A DNA stretch of 64,000 nucleotides from Pseudobythopirellula maris. Lineage in GTDB: Bacteria; Planctomycetota; Planctomycetia; Pirellulales; Lacipirellulaceae. The stretch's first letter is position 1, and the number at the start of each line of letters is the position of its first letter. The translations under genes and the position numbers were made by a program. Below the pieces are notes generated by a model. The model did not search any database, was not told the DNA's origin, and saw only the letters and a list, made by a program, of their open reading frames with translations. Below are positions 1-9,241 of the stretch, piece after piece. The DNA is taken from NCBI RefSeq assembly GCF_007859945.1, contig NZ_SJPQ01000004.1:248001-312000 (forward strand), in the 5' to 3' direction.

Positions 1-1
1 C

Positions 2-802
2 GAATCGGCCGCGGCCCTGCAGCAGCTCGTGGACCTGGGCTACGTCGAGGCGCCGAGCGAGGACGCCGCCAAGACGGTCCGCGACACGGTCACGTCGAAC
101 CAGATGAACCTGGCCCACTCGCTCGCCGACAGCTTCCGCCACCGTGAGGCGCTCGACGTCTTGCGGTCGCTCGACGAAGGGTTCCGCAATGAGCCCGCGA
201 GCAGGACCTTCATGGCGACGTGCTTGTTGGCGACCGGCGAGGCGGAGCAAGCCCGTGAGGTTCTCGAACGACTGCTCGAAGAGACCGGCGACAAGCCGCG
301 GATCCACATGATGCTCGGCTCGCTTGAGTTCGCTGGGCGTCGCCCGGAGAAGGCCTTGGAGCACCTCGAGCTTGTCGCCCGGGCCGACTCGCGGCTGCCG
401 GGGCTGCACACCAAACTGGGCGAGGTTTACCTCCACACAAAGCGTCACGCGCTGGCGCTCGAGGCGTTCGAGAAGGCGTTGTCGATCGATGGCGAGAGCG
501 CCCCGGCGTTGTGCGGGCTCGCTCGTGCTCAGCTCGAGCTGAGCCGACCCCAAGAGGCGCTCGACAACGCTTTGATCGCCGCCGAGTTGGTCCACCACTT
601 CCCACGGGCCCACCTGACGATCGGCCGTGCGCTCGCCGCGCTGGGCGACGACGACGGCGCGGTCGAGGCCCTGGAGCTTTGCGTCAAGCAGTCCCCCGGC
701 ATGCTGGCCGGTCACAAGGCCCTGGCCCAGGCGTACCGCAACCTCGGCGAGTCCGACAAGGCGATGCAATCCGAACTGCGGTCCAAGAGCGTGATGGCGT
801 GA
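2..802 (+). CDS. TPR-repeat protein, C-terminal part (5' end outside window)
   Basis: The frame is open from base 2, so this is the C-terminal 266 residues of a longer protein; the GTG at 29 is an internal codon rather than a believable start. The visible part is a run of helix-turn-helix TPR units with the usual small-residue spacing (for example around AREVLERLLEETGD, ALEAFEKALSIDGESA and AVEALELCVKQSP). TPR arrays are protein-binding scaffolds. The lead-in LQQLVDLGYVEAP resembles the junction between an alkaline phosphatase/phosphodiesterase domain and a TPR tail that is common in Planctomycetes, so the missing N-terminus may be such an enzyme; that is inference. It ends 176 bp before the DUF1559 gene. 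Confidence 0.75.
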   Translation, partial: ESAAALQQLVDLGYVEAPSEDAAKTVRDTVTSNQMNLAHSLADSFRHREALDVLRSLDEGFRNEPASRTFMATCLLATGEAEQAREVLERLLEETGDKPRIHMMLGSLEFAGRRPEKALEHLELVARADSRLPGLHTKLGEVYLHTKRHALALEAFEKALSIDGESAPALCGLARAQLELSRPQEALDNALIAAELVHHFPRAHLTIGRALAALGDDDGAVEALELCVKQSPGMLAGHKALAQAYRNLGESDKAMQSELRSKSVMA

Positions 803-978
803 GCCGGAGGCGCCACTCGCGACAGTCGTTCGCTACAAAAAAACTCGGGATCGTGTAATCCACCGGCCGTGTGCGACGCTTTTGCTAGGGCGTTTCTCAT
901 GCCTTACGCCTCGCTGTTGCGAAACCCGCTTTCACGCCGCTAGCCGGCGACAAGACCGCCAGAAAACAAACGGAAACG

Positions 979-2145
979 ATGATGGCGAATCCTGCCTACC
1001 GCTGTTCAGAAACCTCCCCTCGTGGCCGGGGTTTCACGCTCGTCGAGTTGCTGGTCGTGATCGCCATCATCGGCATCCTGGTGGCGCTGCTGCTGCCGGC
1101 CGTGCAGTCGGCCCGCGAGGCGGCCCGGCGCACGCAGTGCAAGAACAACCTCAAGCAGCTGGGGTTGGGAGCGCTCAACTTCGAGTCGAGCTACCGGCAC
1201 ATGCCGCCGGGGCATCTGGGCTGCAAGGTCTGCACTCTGAGGAACTCGAACGGAGAAACGGTCCCTTCGGGATCACCCCCTAAGCCGGATCAATGGGTCG
1301 GCGTGTTGGCTCAGATCTTGCCGTTCATCGAAGAGAACGCGGTTTACGACCTGCTGACCACCAACTACTCGATCGGCGCCGATCAGTACGATTTCTACTG
1401 GCAGACTCGAGCGAACGCTCGCGCCGCGGCCGAGTCGGAGATCAGCAGCTACCTTTGCCCTTCGGCGCCCAACTACGCGCCGCTGTTCGGGCCGACGACC
1501 CGTGTTTACATGTCGGACACGAGTGGCCTGACAACCCCTCACGCCTACGGGGCGTTCGAGACCGTAGGGAACTACGAGCTGGGTTCGGATCGGCTGAATG
1601 TCACTAATGCGTTGTCGCAGTCGGGCAAACGGACCCACTACCAAGGCGTGTTCGGGGTGTACGGCGAGCTCGGCGCCAACACCGAGGTGCTTGGTCCAAA
1701 CGGCCAAGGCTTCGTGGTCGACAAAGACTTGATCGGCGTCTTCAGCATCCGCTCGAAGACCAAGCTCGCCAAGGTGACCGACGGCACGTCGAAGACGCTC
1801 ATGTTCGGCGAGGCGCCCGGAACCATTGGCAGCAACTTCGAGGACGGCGACAGCGGCGAGCTCGTCAGCGGTTACACCGACGCCTTCCTCTGGATGGGCG
1901 CCAACCTGCTGCCGACCTACCAGGGACTCGACCTCGGTCGCGAGAACTTCATCGGCTCGGCGGGCACGAATCCGAACTTCGATACCAAGTGGTCGTACTA
2001 CGGCTCGATGCACCCCGGCATCGTTCAGTTCTGCATGGTCGACGGCTCGGTGAGGGCGCTGGGCAAAGGAATCGACATCCCGGTTTTCAAGGCGATCTCA
2101 TCCATCCACGGCGGCGAGACGGTCGACACGAACGACTTGCTCTGA
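979..2145 (+). CDS. DUF1559 protein with prepilin-type N-terminus
   Basis: 388 residues. The N-terminus has a short basic leader ending at Gly18, then [18 protein letters not shown], the class III (type IV prepilin-like) cleavage site with Glu at +5, followed by [11 protein letters not shown], the signature of the planctomycete DUF1559 family. The C-terminus ends with the family's H-P-G...DGSVRAL block. Members are abundant in Planctomycetes and are thought to be pseudopilin-like, processed by a prepilin peptidase and exported; their role is unknown. Two ATG codons are adjacent (979 and 982), with no strong ribosome binding site to choose between them. It is followed, tail to tail, by the GH13 lipoprotein gene. 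Confidence 0.93.
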   Translation: MMANPAYRCSETSPRGRGFTLVELLVVIAIIGILVALLLPAVQSAREAARRTQCKNNLKQLGLGALNFESSYRHMPPGHLGCKVCTLRNSNGETVPSGSPPKPDQWVGVLAQILPFIEENAVYDLLTTNYSIGADQYDFYWQTRANARAAAESEISSYLCPSAPNYAPLFGPTTRVYMSDTSGLTTPHAYGAFETVGNYELGSDRLNVTNALSQSGKRTHYQGVFGVYGELGANTEVLGPNGQGFVVDKDLIGVFSIRSKTKLAKVTDGTSKTLMFGEAPGTIGSNFEDGDSGELVSGYTDAFLWMGANLLPTYQGLDLGRENFIGSAGTNPNFDTKWSYYGSMHPGIVQFCMVDGSVRALGKGIDIPVFKAISSIHGGETVDTNDLL

Positions 2146-2217
2146 TTGCCGTCGACGCTCGATGGTTCGGCGTCTTAGGCGGGGCGATGACGGCGAGAGG
2201 CGGCAGCCACAACGCGT

Positions 2218-4188
2218 TTATTTGTCGGCCCCGCCCGGCTCGCCGGGACGGCTCAGCACGACCACCGCGTCGAGCCCCGGCAGCCGCACTTTGAGTCGGC
2301 TCCCTTCGCTGCGCACCTCCACACGATCTGACTGGCCGGACGCGGTGAAGGCCTCGTGGATGGCGCCGCCCGCCGGGAGTTCGGTATCGATCTCGTGCGT
2401 GTCTTCGCTGCGGTTGAAGAAGACAAACGCCGTGACGTCGCCCTGCGTGCGTTTGAAAGCGAAGAGGTTCCGCCGGTCGTCGGCCGTTACGACTTCGTAG
2501 TCGCCGCCGCGCAGCGCGGTGATCTGGCTCCGCAGCCAACAGGCCGACTGGTAGAACCGCCACAGCTCGTCGTCGACGCCGACCGGGTCGGGCTCACGGG
2601 GCCGGCCGAGTGGGTCGGCGGCTTGGTCGTCGTAAGCTAGGTCGCCCCAGACCATCGGCATGCGGTCGTCGGGGTCGTCGGCGCCCCACATGCCGGCCTC
2701 GACGCCGTAATAGAGCGTTGGCGCACCGGGGAACGTCACTTGCATCAGCGCGACCATCCGCTGCAGTCGGCGCTCGCGCTCGGTCGGCTTCCGGACTTGG
2801 TATTCGCTCCAGCCGCGGGGTGACGACCGCTCGCCGGCGTCGTAGTCGAACCGCTCGGGGTTGAAGTACGGCCGCTCGCCGTCGGCGTTGACGATCATCG
2901 ACGCCACCCGCTGCGTGTCGTGCGAGTCGATGAGGCTCCACTGAGCGTGCCGCCGCGATTGGGGGAACGCCTCCCACCGCTCGGTGATCATCCGGGCGAA
3001 CTCGCTCGGCGGCAGCACGCCGTCGATGAGGTAACCCTTCACCGGGTAGGCGAAGCCGTGGTAATTCATCGTCGAGCCGAAGCCGGTCGCTTCGAGGTAG
3101 GCGGGGGCGTTGTCCCATTGCTCGGCGACGGTGAGCGCTTGCGGGTTGATCGAGCGGACCAGGCCGTTCCACTCGAGCCAGAAGGGGGTGGGGACCTCGG
3201 GCGCCACGTCGAGCCGCCAGCCGTCGACGCCGTCGGCCGGGTCGCCGTCGCCATCGGGGTCCATCCAGCGACGCGTGGCGGCGAGCACGTAGGCCTTGGG
3301 CCCGGGGGCGAGGTCGTCGCCGCGAGGCGTGTCGGCCAACTCGGGCAACGCGCGATGCCCGTTCCAGCCCCGCACACGCAGCTCGTCGGCGGGCGTCGCC
3401 GGGTCGTCGAACGCTCCGACCTTGTACCAGTCCTTGTAGGTTGAGTCTTGCTGCCGTTCAACAAGGTCTTGGAAAGCGAAGAACTGGCGGCCGGTGTGGT
3501 TGAACACGCCATCGATAACCACCCTCAGATCACGCTCGTGCGCTTCGCGCAGCAGGCGGAGAAAGAGCTTGTCGGCTGCGGTCCAAAACCACTCGTCCGG
3601 AGCGTGGTGGGCCTCGGCGGCGATCTGGGCGAGATCGCCCGCGGGGTCTGGCCCGAAGTGAGGGTCGATGTGGTGGAAGCTCGCCCCGTCGTACTTGTGC
3701 AGCGAGGGGGCGTAGAAGATCGGGTTGAGATAGATCGCGTCGACACCCAGGCTCTTGAGGTAAGCGAGCTTGTCGATCACGCCCTGCAGATCGCCGCCGT
3801 AGCGGCGGTCGTAGACTCCGTCGCGGTAGAAGTTGTCGCCGCGTTGGGTCTCCCACTCGTCGCGGGCGTACCAGTCGGCTCCCCAACGCGAAACGCGCCA
3901 GTCTTCGCTAACACGGGAGGGGGCTTCGAGCGACTCGCGGATCGGATCGTTCGAGGGATCGCCGTTGCGGAATCGCTCGGGGAAGATTTGATAGAACACC
4001 GCCCCCTCGGCCCACGCCGGAACGGGGGCGGGGGGAGAGGGCGGCGCGGCGGTTGATGGCGGCGCGTTGGCGTCGCACCCGGAGAGAGCGATCACGGCGA
4101 CGAGCGCCAGCCCTAAACCCGTCGGCGATGAGGCGGCGTTGCCCCAGACGCCCGAGCGCCTCATCGCCGATCGGTTGGGATGCTTCAT
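2218..4188 (-). CDS. GH13 alpha-amylase/neopullulanase-like lipoprotein
   Basis: 656 residues. A signal sequence ends in the lipobox LSGC (Cys38), so it is probably an outer-surface or periplasmic lipoprotein. The GH13 (beta/alpha)8 motifs are complete: region I DGVFNH (226-231), region II GWRLDV with nucleophile Asp327, region III TVAEQW with acid/base Glu356, and region IV DSHDTQ with Asp424. The block GGDLQGVIDKLAYLKSLGV and the LHKYD segment are like cyclomaltodextrinase/neopullulanase enzymes, which cut alpha-1,4-glucans and maltodextrins. It is the last gene of a minus-strand alpha-glucan series, 38 bp after the PEP-CTERM gene. Exact specificity cannot be read from sequence. Confidence 0.92.
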   Translation of the reverse strand: MKHPNRSAMRRSGVWGNAASSPTGLGLALVAVIALSGCDANAPPSTAAPPSPPAPVPAWAEGAVFYQIFPERFRNGDPSNDPIRESLEAPSRVSEDWRVSRWGADWYARDEWETQRGDNFYRDGVYDRRYGGDLQGVIDKLAYLKSLGVDAIYLNPIFYAPSLHKYDGASFHHIDPHFGPDPAGDLAQIAAEAHHAPDEWFWTAADKLFLRLLREAHERDLRVVIDGVFNHTGRQFFAFQDLVERQQDSTYKDWYKVGAFDDPATPADELRVRGWNGHRALPELADTPRGDDLAPGPKAYVLAATRRWMDPDGDGDPADGVDGWRLDVAPEVPTPFWLEWNGLVRSINPQALTVAEQWDNAPAYLEATGFGSTMNYHGFAYPVKGYLIDGVLPPSEFARMITERWEAFPQSRRHAQWSLIDSHDTQRVASMIVNADGERPYFNPERFDYDAGERSSPRGWSEYQVRKPTERERRLQRMVALMQVTFPGAPTLYYGVEAGMWGADDPDDRMPMVWGDLAYDDQAADPLGRPREPDPVGVDDELWRFYQSACWLRSQITALRGGDYEVVTADDRRNLFAFKRTQGDVTAFVFFNRSEDTHEIDTELPAGGAIHEAFTASGQSDRVEVRSEGSRLKVRLPGLDAVVVLSRPGEPGGADK

Positions 4189-4226
4189 CCTCGAATCAGA
4201 CTCACCTGGGGGATTGGCTTCGGCGT

Positions 4227-5801
4227 TCAGACGTTGGCGCGTCGCGTAGAAAAGAGTCCCAACGCCACGAGCAGCATCAGTCCCAGCGCGCCCGGCTCCG
4301 GCGCAGCGTGCGCATTGCTCGTCGAGAGCGGGATCGTGATGAACTGGTCGCCGGGCACGTCGGCAAACGTTCCCGCCGGGGGGCCGCCCGCATTGATGAG
4401 CAGCTGGCCCAGGTTGGCGTCGAGAACGCCCACACCGGCGAACTGGTTCGACATGAAGTCGTGGCCGTTGCTGTTGACGAACGCCATCAGCTTGATGCTG
4501 CTGCCGAGCGTGCCCAGCTCGCTGAGCGGCACGCTGAACTCGATGCCGGTGAGCACCTCCTCCGGGTTGTCTTCGCCGTTGACCAGCGTGAACGGCTGGG
4601 AGCCGGCGCCAAACACCCCCTCGGTGTTGCTGTTGTCGATCGCCATATGCAGGTCGATGATGTTGTTGAAGTTGCGGTGGTTCTTCTGGTTGTTCATCGC
4701 CGGGTCGGCCATGCCGGTCTCGGCCGGGTCGACGTCGAGAGCGAACTCCAGATCGCGGGCCACGCAGCCGGCGCCGGTGTCGTCCGTGCAGCCACCGTCG
4801 ACGCTGAGCGCGTAGTTGCGGTCGATCAGCTCGCCCTGACCGAGGCCGGCGAGGGTGAAATCGCTGATCAGCTCGTCGCTGTTGCCGGGGTTGCCGAACG
4901 GTTTGAACGAGAAGTCACCGAGGCCGCCGGCCGGGCCAGTCGCTTGCGCGAAATTCGCCACCCACGTGTCGTAGTCGGCTTGCGACACGTCGCCGCTGTT
5001 CTCGGGGTCGCGGTTGGGCAGCTCGAACGAGGTGTCGAGGTTGTCACGCCACACGGTGAAGTCGGCGGCGTTGACAGACCCGTCGTCGTTGTAGTCGCCC
5101 ACCACGGCGGTGACCGCCGGCGAGCGCATCACACGCGGCTCGCCGCGTGGGGCGAGTTGGTAACCGAGCGACGCAACGTCGCCGCTCACGCCGTTCTGCA
5201 GGTTGGCGTAGTGCGAGCTGAGGGCCCAGAACTGGTTGTTGTCGGGGTCCTCGGGGGCGTTGCGGACCGACTCACCGCCGTGGGTGAAGACCAGGGCGTG
5301 GTCGGCGTTGAAGCCCGAGTCGAACGTCAATCCATCGAGCCGTTGCAACGCGCCGTCGTTGTTGGTGTTGCCGCCCTTGGGGGGCTCGAGCCCGCCGCAG
5401 CAGAAGCCGTCGAGCCCGCCGGGCAGGGCGGCGCCGTCGATCGTGTTCACGCCGCCGGGGCCCGAGTCGATGAACAGCTGCAACTTGTTGAAGTTGCCCT
5501 CCAGGTTGCCCGCCACCAGCACGTAGAGGCGGTCCTCATAAACCGTGGCGAACACCTGGTCGATTTCCGATCCGCCCGCGTCAGCCAGGTTGTTACCGGT
5601 GATGACCGGATCGGGGTTGCCGGCCCCGTCGCCAAACTGCGTGCGGGTGTTCTGCACGGAAAGAGCCGCCCCGTAGAAGCTCTCGTCGCCGGCGAGCGAG
5701 CCGTCGATCATGGGAGAGGTCGGCAGGCCGGCGAGGGCTGGCGGGGCGGACAACGGTGCGGCCAACAGCGCGGCCGTGAGCGCGATAGTCAAACGCTTCA
5801 T
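4227..5801 (-). CDS. PEP-CTERM protein with internal dockerin-like repeat
   Basis: 524 residues. Cleavable signal peptide (about 1-24), a beta-rich body and a C-terminal PEP-CTERM sorting signal: PEPGAL, a hydrophobic helix and a basic tail (STRRANV). In the middle (about 229-280) lie two dockerin-like calcium loops, GDYNDDGSVNAADFTVWRD and a second starting NSGDVSQADYD. The sequence on both sides of this insert matches the protein at 14530-15492 (shared INNFNKL/GNFNKL and LFIDS segments), which lacks the insert. The body may be a DOMON/CBM9-like sugar-binding sandwich, but this is a guess. It lies between two GH13 genes, so a helper role in glucan binding is plausible. Confidence 0.85.
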   Translation of the reverse strand: MKRLTIALTAALLAAPLSAPPALAGLPTSPMIDGSLAGDESFYGAALSVQNTRTQFGDGAGNPDPVITGNNLADAGGSEIDQVFATVYEDRLYVLVAGNLEGNFNKLQLFIDSGPGGVNTIDGAALPGGLDGFCCGGLEPPKGGNTNNDGALQRLDGLTFDSGFNADHALVFTHGGESVRNAPEDPDNNQFWALSSHYANLQNGVSGDVASLGYQLAPRGEPRVMRSPAVTAVVGDYNDDGSVNAADFTVWRDNLDTSFELPNRDPENSGDVSQADYDTWVANFAQATGPAGGLGDFSFKPFGNPGNSDELISDFTLAGLGQGELIDRNYALSVDGGCTDDTGAGCVARDLEFALDVDPAETGMADPAMNNQKNHRNFNNIIDLHMAIDNSNTEGVFGAGSQPFTLVNGEDNPEEVLTGIEFSVPLSELGTLGSSIKLMAFVNSNGHDFMSNQFAGVGVLDANLGQLLINAGGPPAGTFADVPGDQFITIPLSTSNAHAAPEPGALGLMLLVALGLFSTRRANV

Positions 5802-5867
5802 GATGAGATTCCTCCTGGTAAGCTGATTATCGTTGGTGGTTGGTTTCGGGGCAAAGATTTTGCGTCG

Positions 5868-8800
5868 TCAGTTCTCACGCCTCGCACGCAGCCGTCCGAG
5901 CAGCCAACACGCGCACGGCGGCAGCGCGAGGCATGAGCCCGGTTCGGGCACGGAGACGGCGACGCCGCCGACCGGCTCGCGGGTGAAGCCGTACGCCGCA
6001 ACCCACACGCCGTAGTCGTCTTGGTCGACGTCGCCGTCGAAGTCGCCGTCGGCCGCCAACGCGGGGCCCGTATCGTTCAGGCTGTCGCGCCACACGGTGA
6101 AGTCGGCCGCGTCGACCGCCCCGTCGAGGTTGTAGTCGCCGGGCGACGTGCGGAGCAGTTGCGTGATCAGGGTCTTGGCGTCGTGCGCGTCGGTCACGCC
6201 GTCGACGTTCAGGTCGAAGAGCCACTCGCCCGGGCCGTAGTTGGCGCCGAGCAGGACGAGGTCCGCGGCGTCGGTGTCGCCGTCGTCGTTGAGGTCGCCG
6301 CGGCGCCGGAGCACGGCGTCGTACTCGGCTAGCACGGCCGGCGTGGCGCCGCCGTCGACCAGCAGCGGGCCGATGGCGAACAAGTCGCGGTTGTCGATCA
6401 ACCCGTCGGCCGTGGCGTCGAGCGTGGCGCGGAAGATGTTGTTCTGGCTGTTGAGCACCGGCTCCAGGGCGCCGAGCCCCACCAGGTCGTTCACGCCGAA
6501 CACGCCGTCGGCGTTCGCGTCTCCGATGCCGGCGCCGAGGTTGGTCGCTGCCCCGAGGCCGGCGAAGCGTTGGATGTTGTAAGTGCCGGTCGGCTCGATC
6601 GTGACGACCGTCGCCGTGTGGTTGCCGTTCGTCACGCCGGTGCGACCCGCCACCCACTGGTCGCGGTCGTAGTAGCCGGCGGCGCCCTCGCCGCCCGCGA
6701 CACGGGCGAGCAGCTCGGCTTCGGTTTCGCCGATCGGGTAGTCGAAGAAAACGTGCACGCTCTCGGCCGTCTTGTCGAGCGATTCGACGATCAGGTCGCG
6801 GTTGTTCGGGTTGCCCGGGTCGCTGGAGAACGGCTCGAACGACACGACGGTGGACTCGGGCTTGAGCCGATCGACATAAATCACCCGCCGTGCGTCGCTG
6901 AACACGTCCGGCCCGCCGTCGCCGCCGGTGGCGGCGTCGCGGTGGCGGAACACACGGCCTGTGAGGTAGTGGCGGCCCTCGGCCAGTTGCGTCGTGTCGA
7001 TCGTCTGCTCGAACACGCCCGAGCCTAGGCCGACGTTCTGAGAACCGTCCCACTCAAAGCCGGGCTGGTTGGTTCCGGTGAACTCCTCGAAGCCGTAGGC
7101 GACCGAACCGGGGGTGACGTGGTCGACGGCCCCGCTGCCGTTGGCGTCCGTGCCGGCGTCGACGCTGAACAGGGCGCGGTCGCCGTCGGCGTGGTGGTCG
7201 CGGTAGCCGTCGGGCAGTGTTACGGGCGATGTCTCGACCCGCAAATTGAACGAATCGCCGGTCACCACCGTGATGTCCGCGAGCCGGGTGACGCCGTTGA
7301 AGAAATCGTCCGACGGGCCGCCGACGCCCCCTTGGCCAGCGGCGGGCGTGGAGCCGGCGAGCACGCCCATCAGGTCGGCGCCCGAGGCGTCGGTGAGCCG
7401 CATCGTCGCCTCGGGGGGGGCCACGCCGTAGACGAAGTACCCGCTGCGGTGCTCCGTGCCGTCGGCCCCGCGATTGCGAGGCACACGCAGGTCGACCGCG
7501 CCGGTTGGGCCCACGGTGAGCACCTCGGCGAACTCGCCCAGCTGGTTGACCAGCGGGTCGTTCACGTTGCCCGAGAGCTCGACCAAGCGAGTGCCGGGAG
7601 CGAACGATGTTTGCACGGTGCGATCGTCGTAGCCGCTGTCGCCGCGATTGCTCAGCACCACCAGCGCCGAGTTCTCGCGCTCGTAGACGAGCGTCTCCTT
7701 CTCGTCGCCGCTGGGAGTGCGGTCGATGTAGTTGCCGCGGCCGTGGGTGTTGCGCAGGTTGACCAGCCGGGTGACTTTGTCGCCGTAGAGGCCGCCGAGG
7801 GCGTCGCCCTTGCCGTCTTGGGGGAAATCGCGGTTCTCCCCGAACTGCTTGGCGTTGAGGTAAACGAGCGCTTGGCCGGGACGCATGAGCATCCAGGCGT
7901 GGGCCACCGGGTTGAGGTGCGACGGGCCGTCGTCGTGGCTCTGCACGAACGCCACGCCCTGCGTGCCGTTGTTCGCCAAGCCGTCGTCGACGATGTCGAT
8001 GCTGCGGTTCTTGATGTTACGCCAGTCGTTGGCCAGACCGTTCTCTTGCAGGTTGTCGCGGAGCGTGAAGAACAGGTTGAAGTCGAGCGCGTCGCGGTTG
8101 CCGCCGATCGTGCCGAGGTCGTTGTTGTCGATGTCCTTGCGGATGAACCCGTTGACGAACGCGTCGCTGTCGCCGCCGGTTTCGATGAACGAGTAGACGT
8201 GGTCGGGCGATCCGTCCAGGAGCGGCTCCTGCTTGGCGAGGAAAGCGCCCTGGTCCAGGTAGTCGAGCACCCAGCGTGGGAAATGGCGTGCGGCGTCGTA
8301 GCGGAAGCCGTCGACGCCGATCTCCTGCACCATCCACCGCAGGTTGCGGATCAGCAGGCCGGTGGCGTTCTCGGCGTAAGCGTCGCCTGCCATCGGGTCC
8401 GAGGTGTTGAAGTCGTAGAGCGTAACACTCGAGCCGATCTTCGGGTCGTACACCGTGTTGCCGCCTAAGCCTTGGTCGGGGTAGAAGCGGGCGTTGGCGG
8501 CGTCGGGCGCGTTGACCGGCCCGCGGCCGAAGATCCCCTCCGTGCCGGCCGGGATGTTTTGCGGGTCGCCCGCCACGACCGGGTGGCGTATGAACTGGTG
8601 GTTCTTCTCCTGGGCGATGTCGATCAGCCCCGCGAGCCGCTCGAATTCTTGGTCGGTGGGCCCCAGCGGGTGGTAGTCGCCGTCTGGATCGCCCGGCAAC
8701 TCCATTACGAAACCGGGGTAGCCGCCCGACTCGTTCCAGTAGACGTCGTCTGACGGGTCGGCCGTGCCCTGGCTGTCGAACGTGCGGTCGTCGCTGAACC

Positions 8801-9188
8801 CGTTGTGGTTGGCGATGTAGTCGGTGTTCACCCGCACGCCGGCCGAGTGCGCCTGGTCGATGAGCGTCTTGAGGCCCGTCTCGGTGCCGTAGAGCGTTTC
8901 GTCGCGGGGCGAGCCCAAGTCGAATCGGTCGAACACGTCGTAGCCGACCGAGTGATCGCCCGAGTCGGCCTTCGCCGGCGGCGGCAGCCACATCCGCCCG
9001 TAACCGGCGACGAAGATGTCGGCCATGCGGTCTTCGATCACGTCCCAGCGGGCCTCGAACATCTGCAGGATGGCGGGCTGTGAAACGTCTTCGCCGCGCG
9101 CGGACGCGCAGCTCGCCAGCACGACGAGCACGGCGGCCGTTAGGCGCGTGCAAAGCGAGGGGGCGTGTTGCCGATCAGTGCGGGTCAT
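5868..9188 (-). CDS. Large secreted GH13 alpha-amylase with dockerin repeats and PEP-CTERM anchor
   Basis: 1106 residues. Signal peptide (about 1-32), then a GH13 catalytic domain to about residue 580 with all signature regions: DYIANH (region I, about 123-128), GFRYDAARH with nucleophile Asp298, FIETGG with acid/base Glu336, and VQSHDD with Asp419. A beta-rich middle part (about 600-860) follows, then three dockerin-type calcium repeats (starting GDANADGVFG, GDLNDDGDTD and GDYNLDGAVD, about 880-1070) and a PEP-CTERM signal (VPEPGS, hydrophobic stretch, RARREN). It should hydrolyse extracellular alpha-1,4-glucan. No cohesin is seen in the window, so the dockerin repeats may be structural or serve surface attachment. 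Confidence 0.93.
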   Translation of the reverse strand: MTRTDRQHAPSLCTRLTAAVLVVLASCASARGEDVSQPAILQMFEARWDVIEDRMADIFVAGYGRMWLPPPAKADSGDHSVGYDVFDRFDLGSPRDETLYGTETGLKTLIDQAHSAGVRVNTDYIANHNGFSDDRTFDSQGTADPSDDVYWNESGGYPGFVMELPGDPDGDYHPLGPTDQEFERLAGLIDIAQEKNHQFIRHPVVAGDPQNIPAGTEGIFGRGPVNAPDAANARFYPDQGLGGNTVYDPKIGSSVTLYDFNTSDPMAGDAYAENATGLLIRNLRWMVQEIGVDGFRYDAARHFPRWVLDYLDQGAFLAKQEPLLDGSPDHVYSFIETGGDSDAFVNGFIRKDIDNNDLGTIGGNRDALDFNLFFTLRDNLQENGLANDWRNIKNRSIDIVDDGLANNGTQGVAFVQSHDDGPSHLNPVAHAWMLMRPGQALVYLNAKQFGENRDFPQDGKGDALGGLYGDKVTRLVNLRNTHGRGNYIDRTPSGDEKETLVYERENSALVVLSNRGDSGYDDRTVQTSFAPGTRLVELSGNVNDPLVNQLGEFAEVLTVGPTGAVDLRVPRNRGADGTEHRSGYFVYGVAPPEATMRLTDASGADLMGVLAGSTPAAGQGGVGGPSDDFFNGVTRLADITVVTGDSFNLRVETSPVTLPDGYRDHHADGDRALFSVDAGTDANGSGAVDHVTPGSVAYGFEEFTGTNQPGFEWDGSQNVGLGSGVFEQTIDTTQLAEGRHYLTGRVFRHRDAATGGDGGPDVFSDARRVIYVDRLKPESTVVSFEPFSSDPGNPNNRDLIVESLDKTAESVHVFFDYPIGETEAELLARVAGGEGAAGYYDRDQWVAGRTGVTNGNHTATVVTIEPTGTYNIQRFAGLGAATNLGAGIGDANADGVFGVNDLVGLGALEPVLNSQNNIFRATLDATADGLIDNRDLFAIGPLLVDGGATPAVLAEYDAVLRRRGDLNDDGDTDAADLVLLGANYGPGEWLFDLNVDGVTDAHDAKTLITQLLRTSPGDYNLDGAVDAADFTVWRDSLNDTGPALAADGDFDGDVDQDDYGVWVAAYGFTREPVGGVAVSVPEPGSCLALPPCACWLLGRLRARREN

Positions 9189-9241
9189 TCGATTGAGAGA
9201 GGAGCAACAGGTGGAGAAGCAGCAGAAGAGAGTTCGCTAGT

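Noticed and set aside
4053-5936. Long plus-strand open frame (627 codons) opposite the GH13 and PEP-CTERM genes
   Set aside because: It is a mirror of GC-rich codon use on the minus strand; it has Val/Ala/Arg-rich low-complexity content, no domain and no ribosome binding site.
7119-8468. Plus-strand open frame of 449 codons opposite the large amylase
   Set aside because: Same shadow effect; the minus strand has complete GH13 motifs here.
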